From an uncultured Bacteroidota bacterium (lineage in GTDB: Bacteria > Bacteroidota > Bacteroidia > Bacteroidales > F082): a stretch of 64,000 nucleotides of DNA. Shown one piece after another: positions 1 to 7,907 of this stretch (the stretch's first letter is position 1; every line of letters begins with the position of its first letter). A model generated the notes under the pieces. It was not told where the DNA came from, made no database searches, and worked only from the letters and a program-made list of their open reading frames with translations. The DNA lies in contig CAJXKB010000005.1 in NCBI GenBank assembly GCA_913055825.1, forward strand, positions 1 through 64,000. The letters are read 5' to 3'. The position numbers were made by a program, and so were the translations under genes.

Positions 1-1227
1 CTCCGGTTTATGTTTATATTTAAACAATAACATAAATGTTACACCAATTACCAGGGCATAAGCGGCAAAAATAAACCAGATGGTTTGCCAGTCGCGATTT
101 CCGTTGTGGGTAAACAAATCAATGATCACACCACTTCCGTATGCACCAATCATAGCCCCCAAACCATTGGTCATAATCATAAACAGTCCCTGGGCACTGG
201 CCCTGATTTTCGGCTCGGCTTCCATCTCCACAAAAAGCGAACCTGAAATATTGAAAAAATCAAATGCCATACCGTAAATAATCATGGAAAGGACTAAGAA
301 TCCCAATCCTATTCCCACCGGCGAACCGATACCGAAAAGAGCAAACCGGAAAACCCAGGCAAACATACTCATCAACATAACCTTTTTAATTCCAAATCGT
401 TTCAAAAAGAAGGGAATGGTGAGGATAAACAGCGTTTCTGACATCTGCGAAACTGACATCAATATGCCATTGTGCGTGACTGCAAAAGCACCTTTGTAAG
501 CAGCAATTTTTCCAAAATCATGCAAAAAAGCTTCACCCCACATATTGGTAATCTGCAAAGCAGCTCCCAGTAACATAGAGAAAATGAAAAAGATCGCCAT
601 TTTTTTATCCTTGAACAGAACAAAGGCATCCAGCCCAAGTGCCTGAACCAAAGTTTTCTTTGCTTTTGATTTCTCAATAGGACAACCTGGAAGCGTAAGC
701 GAATAAAGCCCCAAAACCAGCGAAAATGCAGCTGAAAAATACAATTGCATATTACTCAATCCCCATCCCAAAATATCAATAAGCCAAACGGCAATGATGA
801 ATCCAATTGTTCCCCACACCCGGATGGGTGGAAAATCTTTAACTATATCGTATCCTTCCTTTTCCAAAATACAGTACGACACTGTGTTATCCAGTGCGAT
901 GGTAGGCATATAGAGCATTAAATAAAGCAGCATGATCCAATACAGACCATCAAAACCGGTCTCCTGGGCAGCCAGGTATAACAATCCCGCACCCAGAATA
1001 TGAACCAGGGCATATAACTTATCCGGTCGTATCCACCGGTCGGCAACAATGCCCAACAATCCCGGCATGAATAGGGATGCTATTCCCAATGTCATAAAAA
1101 TAGCACCAATCTGTTCTCCGCTAAAATGTAAGGTTACCCCCAGATATTTTCCAAATGAAAGAAGCCACGCTCCCCACACAAAAAATTGCAGGAAGTTCAT
1201 GACAACAAGCCGAAATTTAATTCCCAT
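1..1227 (-). CDS. Nucleoside:H+ symporter, NupG/XapB-like MFS permease (3' end cut by window edge)
   Basis: The frame reads open from an ATG at 1227 to the left edge (409 codons), so the C-terminus is missing. The N-terminus contains VVMNFLQFFVWGAWLLSFGK, the typical opening of the nucleoside:H+ symporter branch of the major facilitator superfamily. Many hydrophobic segments follow, with a charged cytoplasmic loop near the middle (about residues 175-200). The family carries nucleosides inward with protons across the inner membrane. It stands alone: the next minus-strand gene upstream starts at 1947, with 195 bases between. The substrate class is inferred from family resemblance only; a sugar-transporting MFS relative is the main alternative. 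Confidence 0.87.
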   Translation of the reverse strand, partial: MGIKFRLVVMNFLQFFVWGAWLLSFGKYLGVTLHFSGEQIGAIFMTLGIASLFMPGLLGIVADRWIRPDKLYALVHILGAGLLYLAAQETGFDGLYWIMLLYLMLYMPTIALDNTVSYCILEKEGYDIVKDFPPIRVWGTIGFIIAVWLIDILGWGLSNMQLYFSAAFSLVLGLYSLTLPGCPIEKSKAKKTLVQALGLDAFVLFKDKKMAIFFIFSMLLGAALQITNMWGEAFLHDFGKIAAYKGAFAVTHNGILMSVSQMSETLFILTIPFFLKRFGIKKVMLMSMFAWVFRFALFGIGSPVGIGLGFLVLSMIIYGMAFDFFNISGSLFVEMEAEPKIRASAQGLFMIMTNGLGAMIGAYGSGVIIDLFTHNGNRDWQTIWFIFAAYALVIGVTFMLLFKYKHKPE

Positions 1228-1422
1228 AATGGTATTTTTTATATTACCGCTTTACGCTTTTGCAAAAAATTAATCGCAAATTTAAACTAAAAACATAAAA
1301 AACCCCACATCTGTTAGCAATGGATGTAATTTAGAACCAATTGAAAGAAAACGAATATAACGAGCCGGCCTTCGTAAACCGGTCACAAATAAGCTGATTA
1401 TCTTTACCTCAAAGGAATTGTA

Positions 1423-1947
1423 TTAATCATCGGAGAGCAAAGCTGCAATTTTATCTTTCATTGCATTGAACTCTTTGGGCTCGTACAACCGGGTAAGAAA
1501 AACAATTTTTCCAGTTGTGTTGATAACTACATTCCGGGTAACGCCGGCACCTTTATTGGCAAAATGTTGAAAAAGTTTTGCTCCCGGATCCAAGGCAAAA
1601 GGATAAGTGACTTTCATCTCTTTCTGAAATGCCTGAACTTTTTTGAGCGGTTCATCATAATCAACACCTATTAAGATAAAATTCTTGTCTTTGAATGCCT
1701 GCCATATTTCACTTTCCAGATGGGGCATCTCTTTCCGACATACCGAACACCAACTTGCCGTAAATTGCAAGACTACAATTTTCCCACGCATTTGGTTGAG
1801 TGTAACCGTTTTACCATTAGTCAGATGAAGTGTAAGATTAGGCACCTGCTCGCCTACGGTTACATGATAGCCCCTGTTACCTTTGACCTGGGCAAAAGTG
1901 TTCATAAAGAATAAAACAAACACACTTGTGAGAAGAAATGATCGCAT
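1423..1947 (-). CDS. TlpA/ResA-like thioredoxin-fold protein, exported
   Basis: This 174-residue protein starts at the ATG at 1947, which gives a clean signal peptide (MRSFLLTSVFVLFFMNTFAQ). An upstream in-frame start at 1989 would place extra hydrophobic residues before it and is less likely. The redox motif WCSVC lies at about residues 66-70, in an AhpC/TSA-type thioredoxin fold that runs to the end. Members of this family reduce or reshuffle disulfides, or support cytochrome c maturation, on the periplasmic side. The middle text about Asp-rich GVDYDEP and a conserved Pro region (TYPFAL) fits the fold. There is no partner gene next to it, so the substrate is unknown. Confidence 0.88.
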   Translation of the reverse strand: MRSFLLTSVFVLFFMNTFAQVKGNRGYHVTVGEQVPNLTLHLTNGKTVTLNQMRGKIVVLQFTASWCSVCRKEMPHLESEIWQAFKDKNFILIGVDYDEPLKKVQAFQKEMKVTYPFALDPGAKLFQHFANKGAGVTRNVVINTTGKIVFLTRLYEPKEFNAMKDKIAALLSDD

Positions 1948-2030
1948 AAAAATAGTTTTTAGAAAAAAAATTAGAGACAAAAATAGCAATATCTTATTTT
2001 GTTCAAGGACAAATTCAAATATTTAATTTT

Positions 2031-2621
2031 CTATATGTATTTGCAGAAGTGATTCTGATCCACTATTTCCCGGTATTTTACTATTACTTTTTTAAAATCT
2101 TCCCATGTATCTCTTTTCAGATTTGGGTTTCGCAACAAAGCAGAAGGATGGAAGGTAGGCATTACCAGATAATTTTGCCATAATTTCCAGTTTCCGCGCT
2201 CACGTGTTATTCGGAGATTCTCACCAAAGAGCCCTTTCAACGCGGTTGAGCCCAGCGTTACAATAATTTGAGGGTGTACCAACTCTATTTGTTTTTCCAG
2301 ATATGGAAGACAAGCAGCTTGTTCAACTGTAGCAGGTACCCGGTTTTGCGGTGGCCGGCATTTTACAATGTTGCTCATAAAGACGTGCTTCTCGCGATTG
2401 AAATTACAGGCCAGTAATATTTTTTCCAGTAATTGTCCGGATTTTCCAACGAAAGCAACACCCGTTTTGTCTTCTTCAAACCCGGGGGCTTCCCCAATTA
2501 AAAAAATAGGAGCCTCAGGATTACCACTACCAAAAACCACCTGCTTTCGCGAATGGTACAAGGGACATTTTGTGCAATGTTCTACCTCGTCCCTAAGTTT
2601 GTCCATTTCGGTTACCCTCAT
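2031..2621 (-). CDS. Uracil-DNA glycosylase, family 4 (iron-sulfur)
   Basis: The 196-residue protein matches family 4 uracil-DNA glycosylases, which remove uracil from DNA to start base excision repair. The active-site motif GEAPGFEED sits at residues 43-51, followed by the GxSGQLL segment, and the second motif FHPSALLRNP lies near residue 156. Four cysteines at 16, 19, 88 and 104 have the spacing expected to bind a [4Fe-4S] cluster. The ATG at 2606 (MDKLRDEVEHC) is a reasonable alternative start. Nine bases upstream, in the same reading frame, ends a truncated Rossmann-fold fragment, so the present upstream context may be the product of a deletion. Confidence 0.93.
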   Translation of the reverse strand: MRVTEMDKLRDEVEHCTKCPLYHSRKQVVFGSGNPEAPIFLIGEAPGFEEDKTGVAFVGKSGQLLEKILLACNFNREKHVFMSNIVKCRPPQNRVPATVEQAACLPYLEKQIELVHPQIIVTLGSTALKGLFGENLRITRERGNWKLWQNYLVMPTFHPSALLRNPNLKRDTWEDFKKVIVKYREIVDQNHFCKYI

Positions 2622-2630
2622 TTTAATGCT

Positions 2631-2828
2631 TTATTTTATTGAAAAAGTTTCTGGCTGAAGTAAATTACCGCAAACAGCAATAATACGTTTATGATCAATA
2701 AATTGACTGCATTTTCCCCTCTCCCTGCATTGAACAATAATTTGCCATGGCGTATTGTTAAGGAGTTCGTTTATAATGGCTTTCCCCAAATAACCATTTA
2801 CACCTGTTATGAGCACGGTTTCCTTCAT
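2631..2828 (-). pseudogene. Truncated NAD(P)-binding (SDR/epimerase-like) fragment
   Basis: This 65-residue frame begins MKETVLITGVNGYLGKAIIN, the dinucleotide-binding start (GxxGYLG) of extended short-chain dehydrogenases and nucleotide-sugar epimerases. Such proteins are normally about 300 residues, and nothing resembling the rest (YxxxK active site, substrate domain) follows. The frame stops at 2631, ten bases before the uracil-DNA glycosylase start, and the two share the same reading frame. I read it as the N-terminal remnant of a gene whose remainder was deleted. It could instead be a small expressed protein. There is no sign of frameshifted continuation in the short space available. Confidence 0.55.
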
Positions 2829-2883
2829 ACTGATTACAAAGGTATAAGAAATGTGAGAAATTTAACTGAATAAACAAAGGATG

Positions 2884-2907
2884 TTGAACAAATGTTCAAT
2901 ATATTTG
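2884..2907 (+). promoter_or_regulatory. Promoter -7 element with abutting perfect palindrome (operator candidate)
   Basis: TTGAACA-AA-TGTTCAA at 2884-2899 is a perfect 7-bp inverted repeat. It directly touches TATATTTG at 2900-2907, which fits the Bacteroidota -7 consensus TAnnTTTG. The coding start follows 20 bases later at 2928. A dimeric regulator bound here would cover the space between the -33 and -7 elements, so repression is the simplest reading. The DUF134 helix-turn-helix protein encoded just downstream is an obvious candidate for self-regulation, but that is inference. Confidence 0.6.
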
Positions 2908-2927
2908 TGCTCAAATTCAAATATTAA

Positions 2928-3566
2928 ATGTCGCCCAGGCCGAAAAGAAGACGTATGATGAGTGAGCCCCCTTTTGTATCGGGCTTTATGCCAGAAGGAG
3001 GTGATTATAACCCGGAAGAAGTTGTTGTATTGCTTTTTGAAGAATATGAAGCCATTAAACTGTCGGATTATACGCATTTAACCCAGTTGGAAGCTTCCAA
3101 AAAACTTGGGGTCTCACGACCTACTTTTACCCGGATTTATGATTCCGCACGGAAAAAAATAGCATTGGCTTTTGTTGAAAATAAGCGAATTGTTATTCAG
3201 GGTGGAGAGGTGGAATTTGAAGAAAACTGGTATCGCTGTGGCAATTGCGGAAGTGTTTTTAAGCAAAATAAAAAGTCCGGCAAAAAGCTAAAATGCCCGG
3301 TTTGCGATTCGGAAGAGGTAACTTTATTGCAACACGACAGGGAAGTCAGAAGCGGAGGACCGGGTTTTGAACCGGGTTTTGGCAGGCAACGTCGAAGGGG
3401 GCGTGGGCCACAGGGCTTCTGTATTTGCCCCAAGTGCGATTATAAAATTGCACATGAACCGGGTGTACCATGCAATAGCTTATTGTGCCCGCATTGCGAT
3501 ATTCGCATGATTAAAGAAGACTCTGAACATTATCAGACAATATTAAAAAAACGAAAAATTAATTGA
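2928..3566 (+). CDS. DUF134 family HTH protein with C-terminal zinc-ribbon-like cysteines
   Basis: The first ~100 residues are a DUF134 domain: MSPRPKRRR start, the acidic LLFEEYEAIKLSDY segment and a helix-turn-helix (TQLEASKKLGVSRPTFTRIYDSARKKI). The rest is an extension with CGNC and CPVC pairs (about residues 104-126) and a second set CICPKC ... CNSLLCPHC (about 165-189). These are likely metal-binding ribbons, making the protein a candidate metal- or redox-sensing DNA-binding regulator. One base separates its stop from the NifX-like gene, so the two are almost certainly co-transcribed. Genes of this family are often found next to dinitrogenase-cofactor-binding-type proteins. Its ligand and targets are unknown. 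Confidence 0.88.
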   Translation: MSPRPKRRRMMSEPPFVSGFMPEGGDYNPEEVVVLLFEEYEAIKLSDYTHLTQLEASKKLGVSRPTFTRIYDSARKKIALAFVENKRIVIQGGEVEFEENWYRCGNCGSVFKQNKKSGKKLKCPVCDSEEVTLLQHDREVRSGGPGFEPGFGRQRRRGRGPQGFCICPKCDYKIAHEPGVPCNSLLCPHCDIRMIKEDSEHYQTILKKRKIN

Positions 3567-3567
3567 T

Positions 3568-3906
3568 ATGATGAAAAAATTAGCAATGCCATTAATGAAT
3601 GGACAACTGGCCGAACATTTCGGACATAGTCGCGAATTCGCATTTTATGAAATTGAAGACAATAAAATTGTGAAAGAATATCGTAAAGAGCCGCCCCCGC
3701 ATGCCGAAGGAACCATTCCTCGTTGGTTGGGTGCAGAAAAAGCTACTGATATTCTTGTGGGAGGCATCGGCCCCAAAGCAATTGATATTTTAAACAATTT
3801 TGGTATCGACGTGTATGTGGGTGTGGTAGTAGATGAAGCAGCCAATTTAGCCCTCGACTTTATTAACGGAAATTTAAAATACGGACAAAATTATTGTCAT
3901 CATTAA
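3568..3906 (+). CDS. NifX/NifB C-terminal-like (dinitrogenase iron-molybdenum cofactor-binding fold) protein
   Basis: This 112-residue protein has the single RNase H-like domain of the NifX/NafY/NifB-C family: it begins KLAMPLMNGQLAEHFGHSREF, and includes the ADILVGGIGPKAIDILNNFGIDVYVG core. Family members bind iron-sulfur or molybdenum clusters, but small stand-alone members occur widely in organisms without nitrogenase, and no nif gene is present here. The end NYCHH offers possible metal ligands. The start at 3568 is followed at once by a second ATG at 3571; either is possible. It lies between the DUF134 regulator (1 base) and a PLP enzyme (26 bases), suggesting a role in metal-cluster or sulfur handling. 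Confidence 0.9.
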   Translation: MMKKLAMPLMNGQLAEHFGHSREFAFYEIEDNKIVKEYRKEPPPHAEGTIPRWLGAEKATDILVGGIGPKAIDILNNFGIDVYVGVVVDEAANLALDFINGNLKYGQNYCHH

Positions 3907-3932
3907 ATATTCTCAAAACCTAAAATCATATT

Positions 3933-5114
3933 ATGGACACAAAAAATATCGGATTCAATTCCAAACTCATCCATTCAGGTGGCGTGGAAGACGCCCTGGG
4001 TAGTGCTGTAACACCCATTTATCAAACTTCCACATTTAGTTTTAAAAGTGCCGATCATGGTGCCCGATGCTTCTCCGGTGAAGAAGACGGCTATATTTAC
4101 ACCCGGCTTGGAAATCCTACCATTGACGACCTGGAAAATACGTTGGCAGAACTGGAAAATGGTTATGGGGCCGTAGCAACGTCCTCAGGAATGGCCGCGG
4201 TAAATACTGTTTATATGGCCTTGCTGGGGTCGGGCGACCACATGATCAGCCATAACTCGGTTTACGGCCCGTCAAGAAGCATCATGGAAAAACTTTATCC
4301 TAAATTCGGGGTTGAAAGCACTTATGTGGATTGCACTCATATTGAAAACATTGAGAAGGCCATTCGCCCTAATACAAAATTGCTCTATCTTGAAACCCCC
4401 GCTAATCCTACTATCGGTATCACCGACATCGCTGCAGCTTCAACCATAGCCCACAAACACAATATTCTGGTGTGTGTTGACAATACTTTTTGTAGCCCGT
4501 ATATCCAGAAACCGCTTGATTTGGGTGCTGACATCGTATTGCATTCCATGACCAAATTTATTAACGGCCACGCCGATATTGTGGCGGGAGCAGTAATTTC
4601 CAAAACCAAAGAAATCCATGCCCAAATGAGTTATGTAATGAAAAATATGGGATTTAATATGGATCCGCATCAGGCATGGCTTACGCGAAGAGGATTGAAA
4701 ACACTGGCTATTCGTATTGATAAAGCCCAGGCCAATGCTCGCAAAATTGCAGCATTTTTAGAAGCCCATCCCAAAATTGAATGGGTACGGTATCCCGGAT
4801 TAAAATCACATCCGCAATATGCGTTGGCATTAAAACAAATGAGTGGCCCGGGTGCAATGATGTCATTTGAAGTAAAAGGAGGCCTTGAGGCCGGTAAGAA
4901 AGTGATGGATAATGTTCAACTGGCTTTGCTTGCCGTTTCGCTGGGAGGCATTGAAACCCTGATCCAACATCCCGCTTCAATGACCCACTCCAAACTTTCC
5001 AAAGAAGAAAAAGATGAGGCAGGTATCAGCGATGGCCTGGTTCGCCTGTCGGTGGGTATTGAAGATGCCGAAGACATCATTGCCGACCTGGAGCATGCCC
5101 TGTCATTTGTTTAG
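3933..5114 (+). CDS. Cys/Met metabolism PLP enzyme, methionine gamma-lyase-like
   Basis: The 393-residue protein is a fold type I PLP enzyme of the Cys/Met metabolism family. Visible landmarks are YTRLGNPT (residues 56-63), the VDNTF segment with Asp183, and the Schiff-base lysine Lys208 in [10 protein letters not shown]. The overall pattern is closest to methionine gamma-lyase, which splits methionine to methanethiol, ammonia and 2-oxobutyrate. However, where Pseudomonas putida methionine gamma-lyase has Tyr114-Gly-Cys116, this protein has Tyr111-Gly-Pro113. Cystathionine gamma-lyase/synthase or O-acetylhomoserine sulfhydrylase activity is therefore possible. It is the last gene of the unit with the DUF134 and NifX-like genes and is followed by an intrinsic terminator. 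Confidence 0.85.
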   Translation: MDTKNIGFNSKLIHSGGVEDALGSAVTPIYQTSTFSFKSADHGARCFSGEEDGYIYTRLGNPTIDDLENTLAELENGYGAVATSSGMAAVNTVYMALLGSGDHMISHNSVYGPSRSIMEKLYPKFGVESTYVDCTHIENIEKAIRPNTKLLYLETPANPTIGITDIAAASTIAHKHNILVCVDNTFCSPYIQKPLDLGADIVLHSMTKFINGHADIVAGAVISKTKEIHAQMSYVMKNMGFNMDPHQAWLTRRGLKTLAIRIDKAQANARKIAAFLEAHPKIEWVRYPGLKSHPQYALALKQMSGPGAMMSFEVKGGLEAGKKVMDNVQLALLAVSLGGIETLIQHPASMTHSKLSKEEKDEAGISDGLVRLSVGIEDAEDIIADLEHALSFV

Positions 5115-5155
5115 GGCTTTCTATTTGAACAGCACAGGTTACAACTATTCCATAA

Positions 5156-5191
5156 ACGCCCGCCACACAATATTGGCGGGTGTTTTATTTC
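5156..5191 (+). terminator. Intrinsic terminator after the DUF134 unit
   Basis: ACGCCCGCCA (5156-5165) pairs with TGGCGGGTGT (5174-5183) through an 8-base loop with one G-T pair. TTTTATTT follows. It sits 41 bases after the stop of the PLP enzyme. Confidence 0.85.
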
Positions 5192-5202
5192 TAAATTATT
5201 CC

Positions 5203-5224
5203 CTAAGTGTTTGTAAGGAATAAA
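5203..5224. repeat. Short dispersed repeat, copy 1
   Basis: CTAAGTGTTTGTAAGGAATAAA here resembles CTAAGTGCTTGTTAAGGACTAAA at 41143-41165 (two substitutions and one inserted base). Both are in spacers just past a terminator. It may be chance or part of a degraded repeat family. Confidence 0.3.
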
Positions 5225-5293
5225 TATTACTAACTGAATTTTTCAGATATTTGCAAACAGCAAACAGGCACAATAAGTTTAAAAACCTACACC

Positions 5294-6781
5294 TTGGGAG
5301 TTATTCAAAAACAAAGCATTACCGGAACCATATACTCTTACGTGGGTGTATTGTTAGGTTTCATAACTACTGGCCTGTTACTCCCGCGTTTACTTTCGAC
5401 CGATGAAGTTGGATTGTTACGTATTTTGGTTTCCTATTCAACGCTTCTTGCCCAGTTTGCAGCGCTCGGTTTTAATTTTGTAACGATTAAATTCTTCCCC
5501 TATTTCCGCGATAAGGAGAAAAATTATCATGGTTTCCTTGGCCTGGCACTCATCGTCGGACTGCTTGGTTTTTTACTCACTGCTTCGGTTTATATGGGAT
5601 TCCATAATCCCGTTGTAGAGCATGCCAGGCAAAAATCAGCCTTGTTTATCCCCTATTATTATTACGTAGTACCGCTGATATTTTTTACTCTCTTATTTGG
5701 GATATTCGACACTTATTACAGGGTACTGTACAACGCTGTGAAAGGAATTGTTTACAAAGAAATTGTCCAGCGGAGCCTGATTCTCATATCCATCCTTCTC
5801 TATTATTTTAAGGTTGTGGATTTTCATGTTATGGTAATTATTTACACGCTTGCCATTATCAGCCCGGCGATTTTCCTGCTTTTTGCCCTAATAAAAGACA
5901 AGTTGCTCTTTATTAAACCTGATTTTGGCTTTATCGATAAAAAGATGATAAAGCAAATGCTCAGCGTGGCATTTTTTGGGATTATTGCCAGTTATTCAGG
6001 TGTGTTGGTTATGAATATTGATGTAATTATGGTTGACCATTATTTGGGATTGGGACAGGCAGGTATTTACACCATTGCATTCTTTTTCGGGACACTTATT
6101 CTGGTTCCCATGCGGACTATGGGGAAAATAGGTTCGGTAGTAATTGCCGATGCCTGGAAGAAAAACGATAAATCAATTATTTTCGATATCTATCAAAAAA
6201 GCACGCTGAGCCTTGGCGTGATTGGCCTTTTGTTGTTCATTGGGGTAATTGGTAACCTAAACAATGTTTTTTCTATCATTGGAAAAGATTATGAAGCGGG
6301 AAAATACGTTATACTGTTTATCGGATTAGCCAATGTATCAGATATTTTCATGGGAATCAGCCCGCAGATTATCGCCAACTCAAAATATTATCGATGGCTT
6401 TCCTACCTAATGCTTGTTTTTGCTGTTTTGGTCATCGGCACCAACTTAATTTTTATCCCCATGTATGGCATTACGGGAGCGGCATTGGCTTCTTTTATCT
6501 CAAAATTTATTTATAACACCCTGAAATATATCTTTTTATATAAAAAATTCCATTTTCAACCCTTCAACTATAAACACCTTCTCATCTTACTTTTAGCAGG
6601 ATTGTCATTGGGGTTGTCCACACTAATTCCGGTTTTTAATTCATTCATTATTGATATTATTGTGCGAAGCATGGTCATCGGCTTACTTTTTCTGCTACCG
6701 GTTTACTTTTTTAAGGTTTCAAACGAAATCAATAATAAAGTTGATCAAATTTTACGAAGATTATTTTCTGTTAATAAATAG
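5294..6781 (+). CDS. Polysaccharide biosynthesis flippase (Wzx/MATE-like, MOP superfamily)
   Basis: The 495-residue protein is a multi-spanning membrane protein rich in long hydrophobic stretches. It begins with the pattern usual for Bacteroidota oligosaccharide flippases: GVIQKQSITGTIYSYVG, followed by GLLLPRLLSTDEVGLLRIL. It should translocate lipid-linked saccharide units across the inner membrane. No ATG is available at the conserved N-terminus, so a TTG at 5294 is the best start; it keeps the conserved residues that any downstream ATG would remove. A GpsA-like gene follows 109 bases later in the same direction, and glycosyltransferase and YfhO genes lie beyond on the other strand, which suggests surface-glycan assembly. 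Confidence 0.88.
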   Translation: MGVIQKQSITGTIYSYVGVLLGFITTGLLLPRLLSTDEVGLLRILVSYSTLLAQFAALGFNFVTIKFFPYFRDKEKNYHGFLGLALIVGLLGFLLTASVYMGFHNPVVEHARQKSALFIPYYYYVVPLIFFTLLFGIFDTYYRVLYNAVKGIVYKEIVQRSLILISILLYYFKVVDFHVMVIIYTLAIISPAIFLLFALIKDKLLFIKPDFGFIDKKMIKQMLSVAFFGIIASYSGVLVMNIDVIMVDHYLGLGQAGIYTIAFFFGTLILVPMRTMGKIGSVVIADAWKKNDKSIIFDIYQKSTLSLGVIGLLLFIGVIGNLNNVFSIIGKDYEAGKYVILFIGLANVSDIFMGISPQIIANSKYYRWLSYLMLVFAVLVIGTNLIFIPMYGITGAALASFISKFIYNTLKYIFLYKKFHFQPFNYKHLLILLLAGLSLGLSTLIPVFNSFIIDIIVRSMVIGLLFLLPVYFFKVSNEINNKVDQILRRLFSVNK

Positions 6782-6890
6782 AATAAGCTGTTGTAACAGT
6801 GTTTTTTAAAATTCAGCTTGATTGAGATTTCAAATCAGGTAATAAAAAGACAGAATATTGGTTAATTTTACCGCTCAATTATAACAAACC

Positions 6891-7907
6891 ATGACCGAAC
6901 CAATAAAAATATGCTTTGTGGGAAGCGGTGCCATTTCAACTGCATTTGCCCAAATACTGAGCAAAAAAAAGAAGTATCTCGTGGAGTTAATATCCATTGA
7001 AACGGATGTTATCAAATCGATTAACGAAGATCATATAAATCACAAGTATTTCCCAACCATTATTTTGGATGACGATCTAAGTGCAACACCGGAACTCAGC
7101 AGCATGCAAAATGCCGATGTAATTTTTTTAGGAATTCCTTCTCCTGTTGTTGCGGGCTATGTGGAAAAACAAAAAAAACACATCAATCCAAAAGCTATTT
7201 TGGTAAACCTTGCCAAAGGCTTCGGAAAGGAAGACAGCACAATTCCGCAATGCCTTGAAAAGATTGTTCCCAATTCAGTGGTGAGTTTTAAAGGGCCATC
7301 TTTTGCCCGTGAAATTATCAATTACGTACCTACCGGAATGACTGTAGCTACTAAAAATTCAAAGAATTACGACTTGTTTAAGGAACTTTTTGCGGACACT
7401 TCCATTTTTTTGGATTTTACAAGCGACGTAACCGGTTCTGAACTTTCAAGCATCCTCAAAAATATCTATGCCATCATCATTGGCATTGTTGATGCCCATT
7501 ACGATTCGCCTAACCTACGGTCGTTAGTGCTGACGCGTGCAATCAATGAGATGCGGTATCTGCTTTCACGCTTTGGCGGGAAAGAAAAAACTATTTTTAA
7601 CTACTGTGGTTTTGGCGATTTCAGTTTGACTGCGTTAAACGACATGAGTCGGAACCGGACGCTGGGTTTATTAATTGGGAAAGGTTTTTTTACAGATTAT
7701 ATCTCTGAAAAAGTAGTTCTTGAAGGAAGGATTGCCACCAATATCTTTGTGGATAAAATTGCCACAAAACGCAATATCCGAACCCAGGATTTGATGATGA
7801 AAGAACTTTACCGCGTCTTTAACGAAAGAGATTACGACATCTCAAACTTTGTAAAAAATATTCTTGCTGCCAAGCCCATTAAAGAAGACCTGTTTACCTG
7901 GTTTTAG
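6891..7907 (+). CDS. gpsA: NAD(P)H-dependent glycerol-3-phosphate dehydrogenase
   Basis: The 338-residue protein has the N-terminal Rossmann motif FVGSGAISTAFA (residues 9-20), the GPSFARE segment (135-141), the catalytic lysine in SSILKNIYA (Lys190), and the C-terminal GFGDFSLTALND...SRNR region. These match GpsA, which makes sn-glycerol 3-phosphate for phospholipids from dihydroxyacetone phosphate in the cytoplasm. It is rather divergent: the usual GTE/GNNVKNxxA patterns are altered (ILKNIYAIIIGI), so an unusual cofactor or substrate preference is possible. TAATTTTA at about 6863-6870 is a one-mismatch -7 element. The last 4 bases overlap the end of the convergent glycosyltransferase gene. 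Confidence 0.87.
   Translation: MTEPIKICFVGSGAISTAFAQILSKKKKYLVELISIETDVIKSINEDHINHKYFPTIILDDDLSATPELSSMQNADVIFLGIPSPVVAGYVEKQKKHINPKAILVNLAKGFGKEDSTIPQCLEKIVPNSVVSFKGPSFAREIINYVPTGMTVATKNSKNYDLFKELFADTSIFLDFTSDVTGSELSSILKNIYAIIIGIVDAHYDSPNLRSLVLTRAINEMRYLLSRFGGKEKTIFNYCGFGDFSLTALNDMSRNRTLGLLIGKGFFTDYISEKVVLEGRIATNIFVDKIATKRNIRTQDLMMKELYRVFNERDYDISNFVKNILAAKPIKEDLFTWF

Noticed and set aside
3568-3906. NifX-like protein as evidence for nitrogen fixation
   Set aside because: No nifHDK or nifE/N genes are in the window, and stand-alone members of this fold are common in non-fixing bacteria. NifJ here is simply pyruvate:ferredoxin oxidoreductase.
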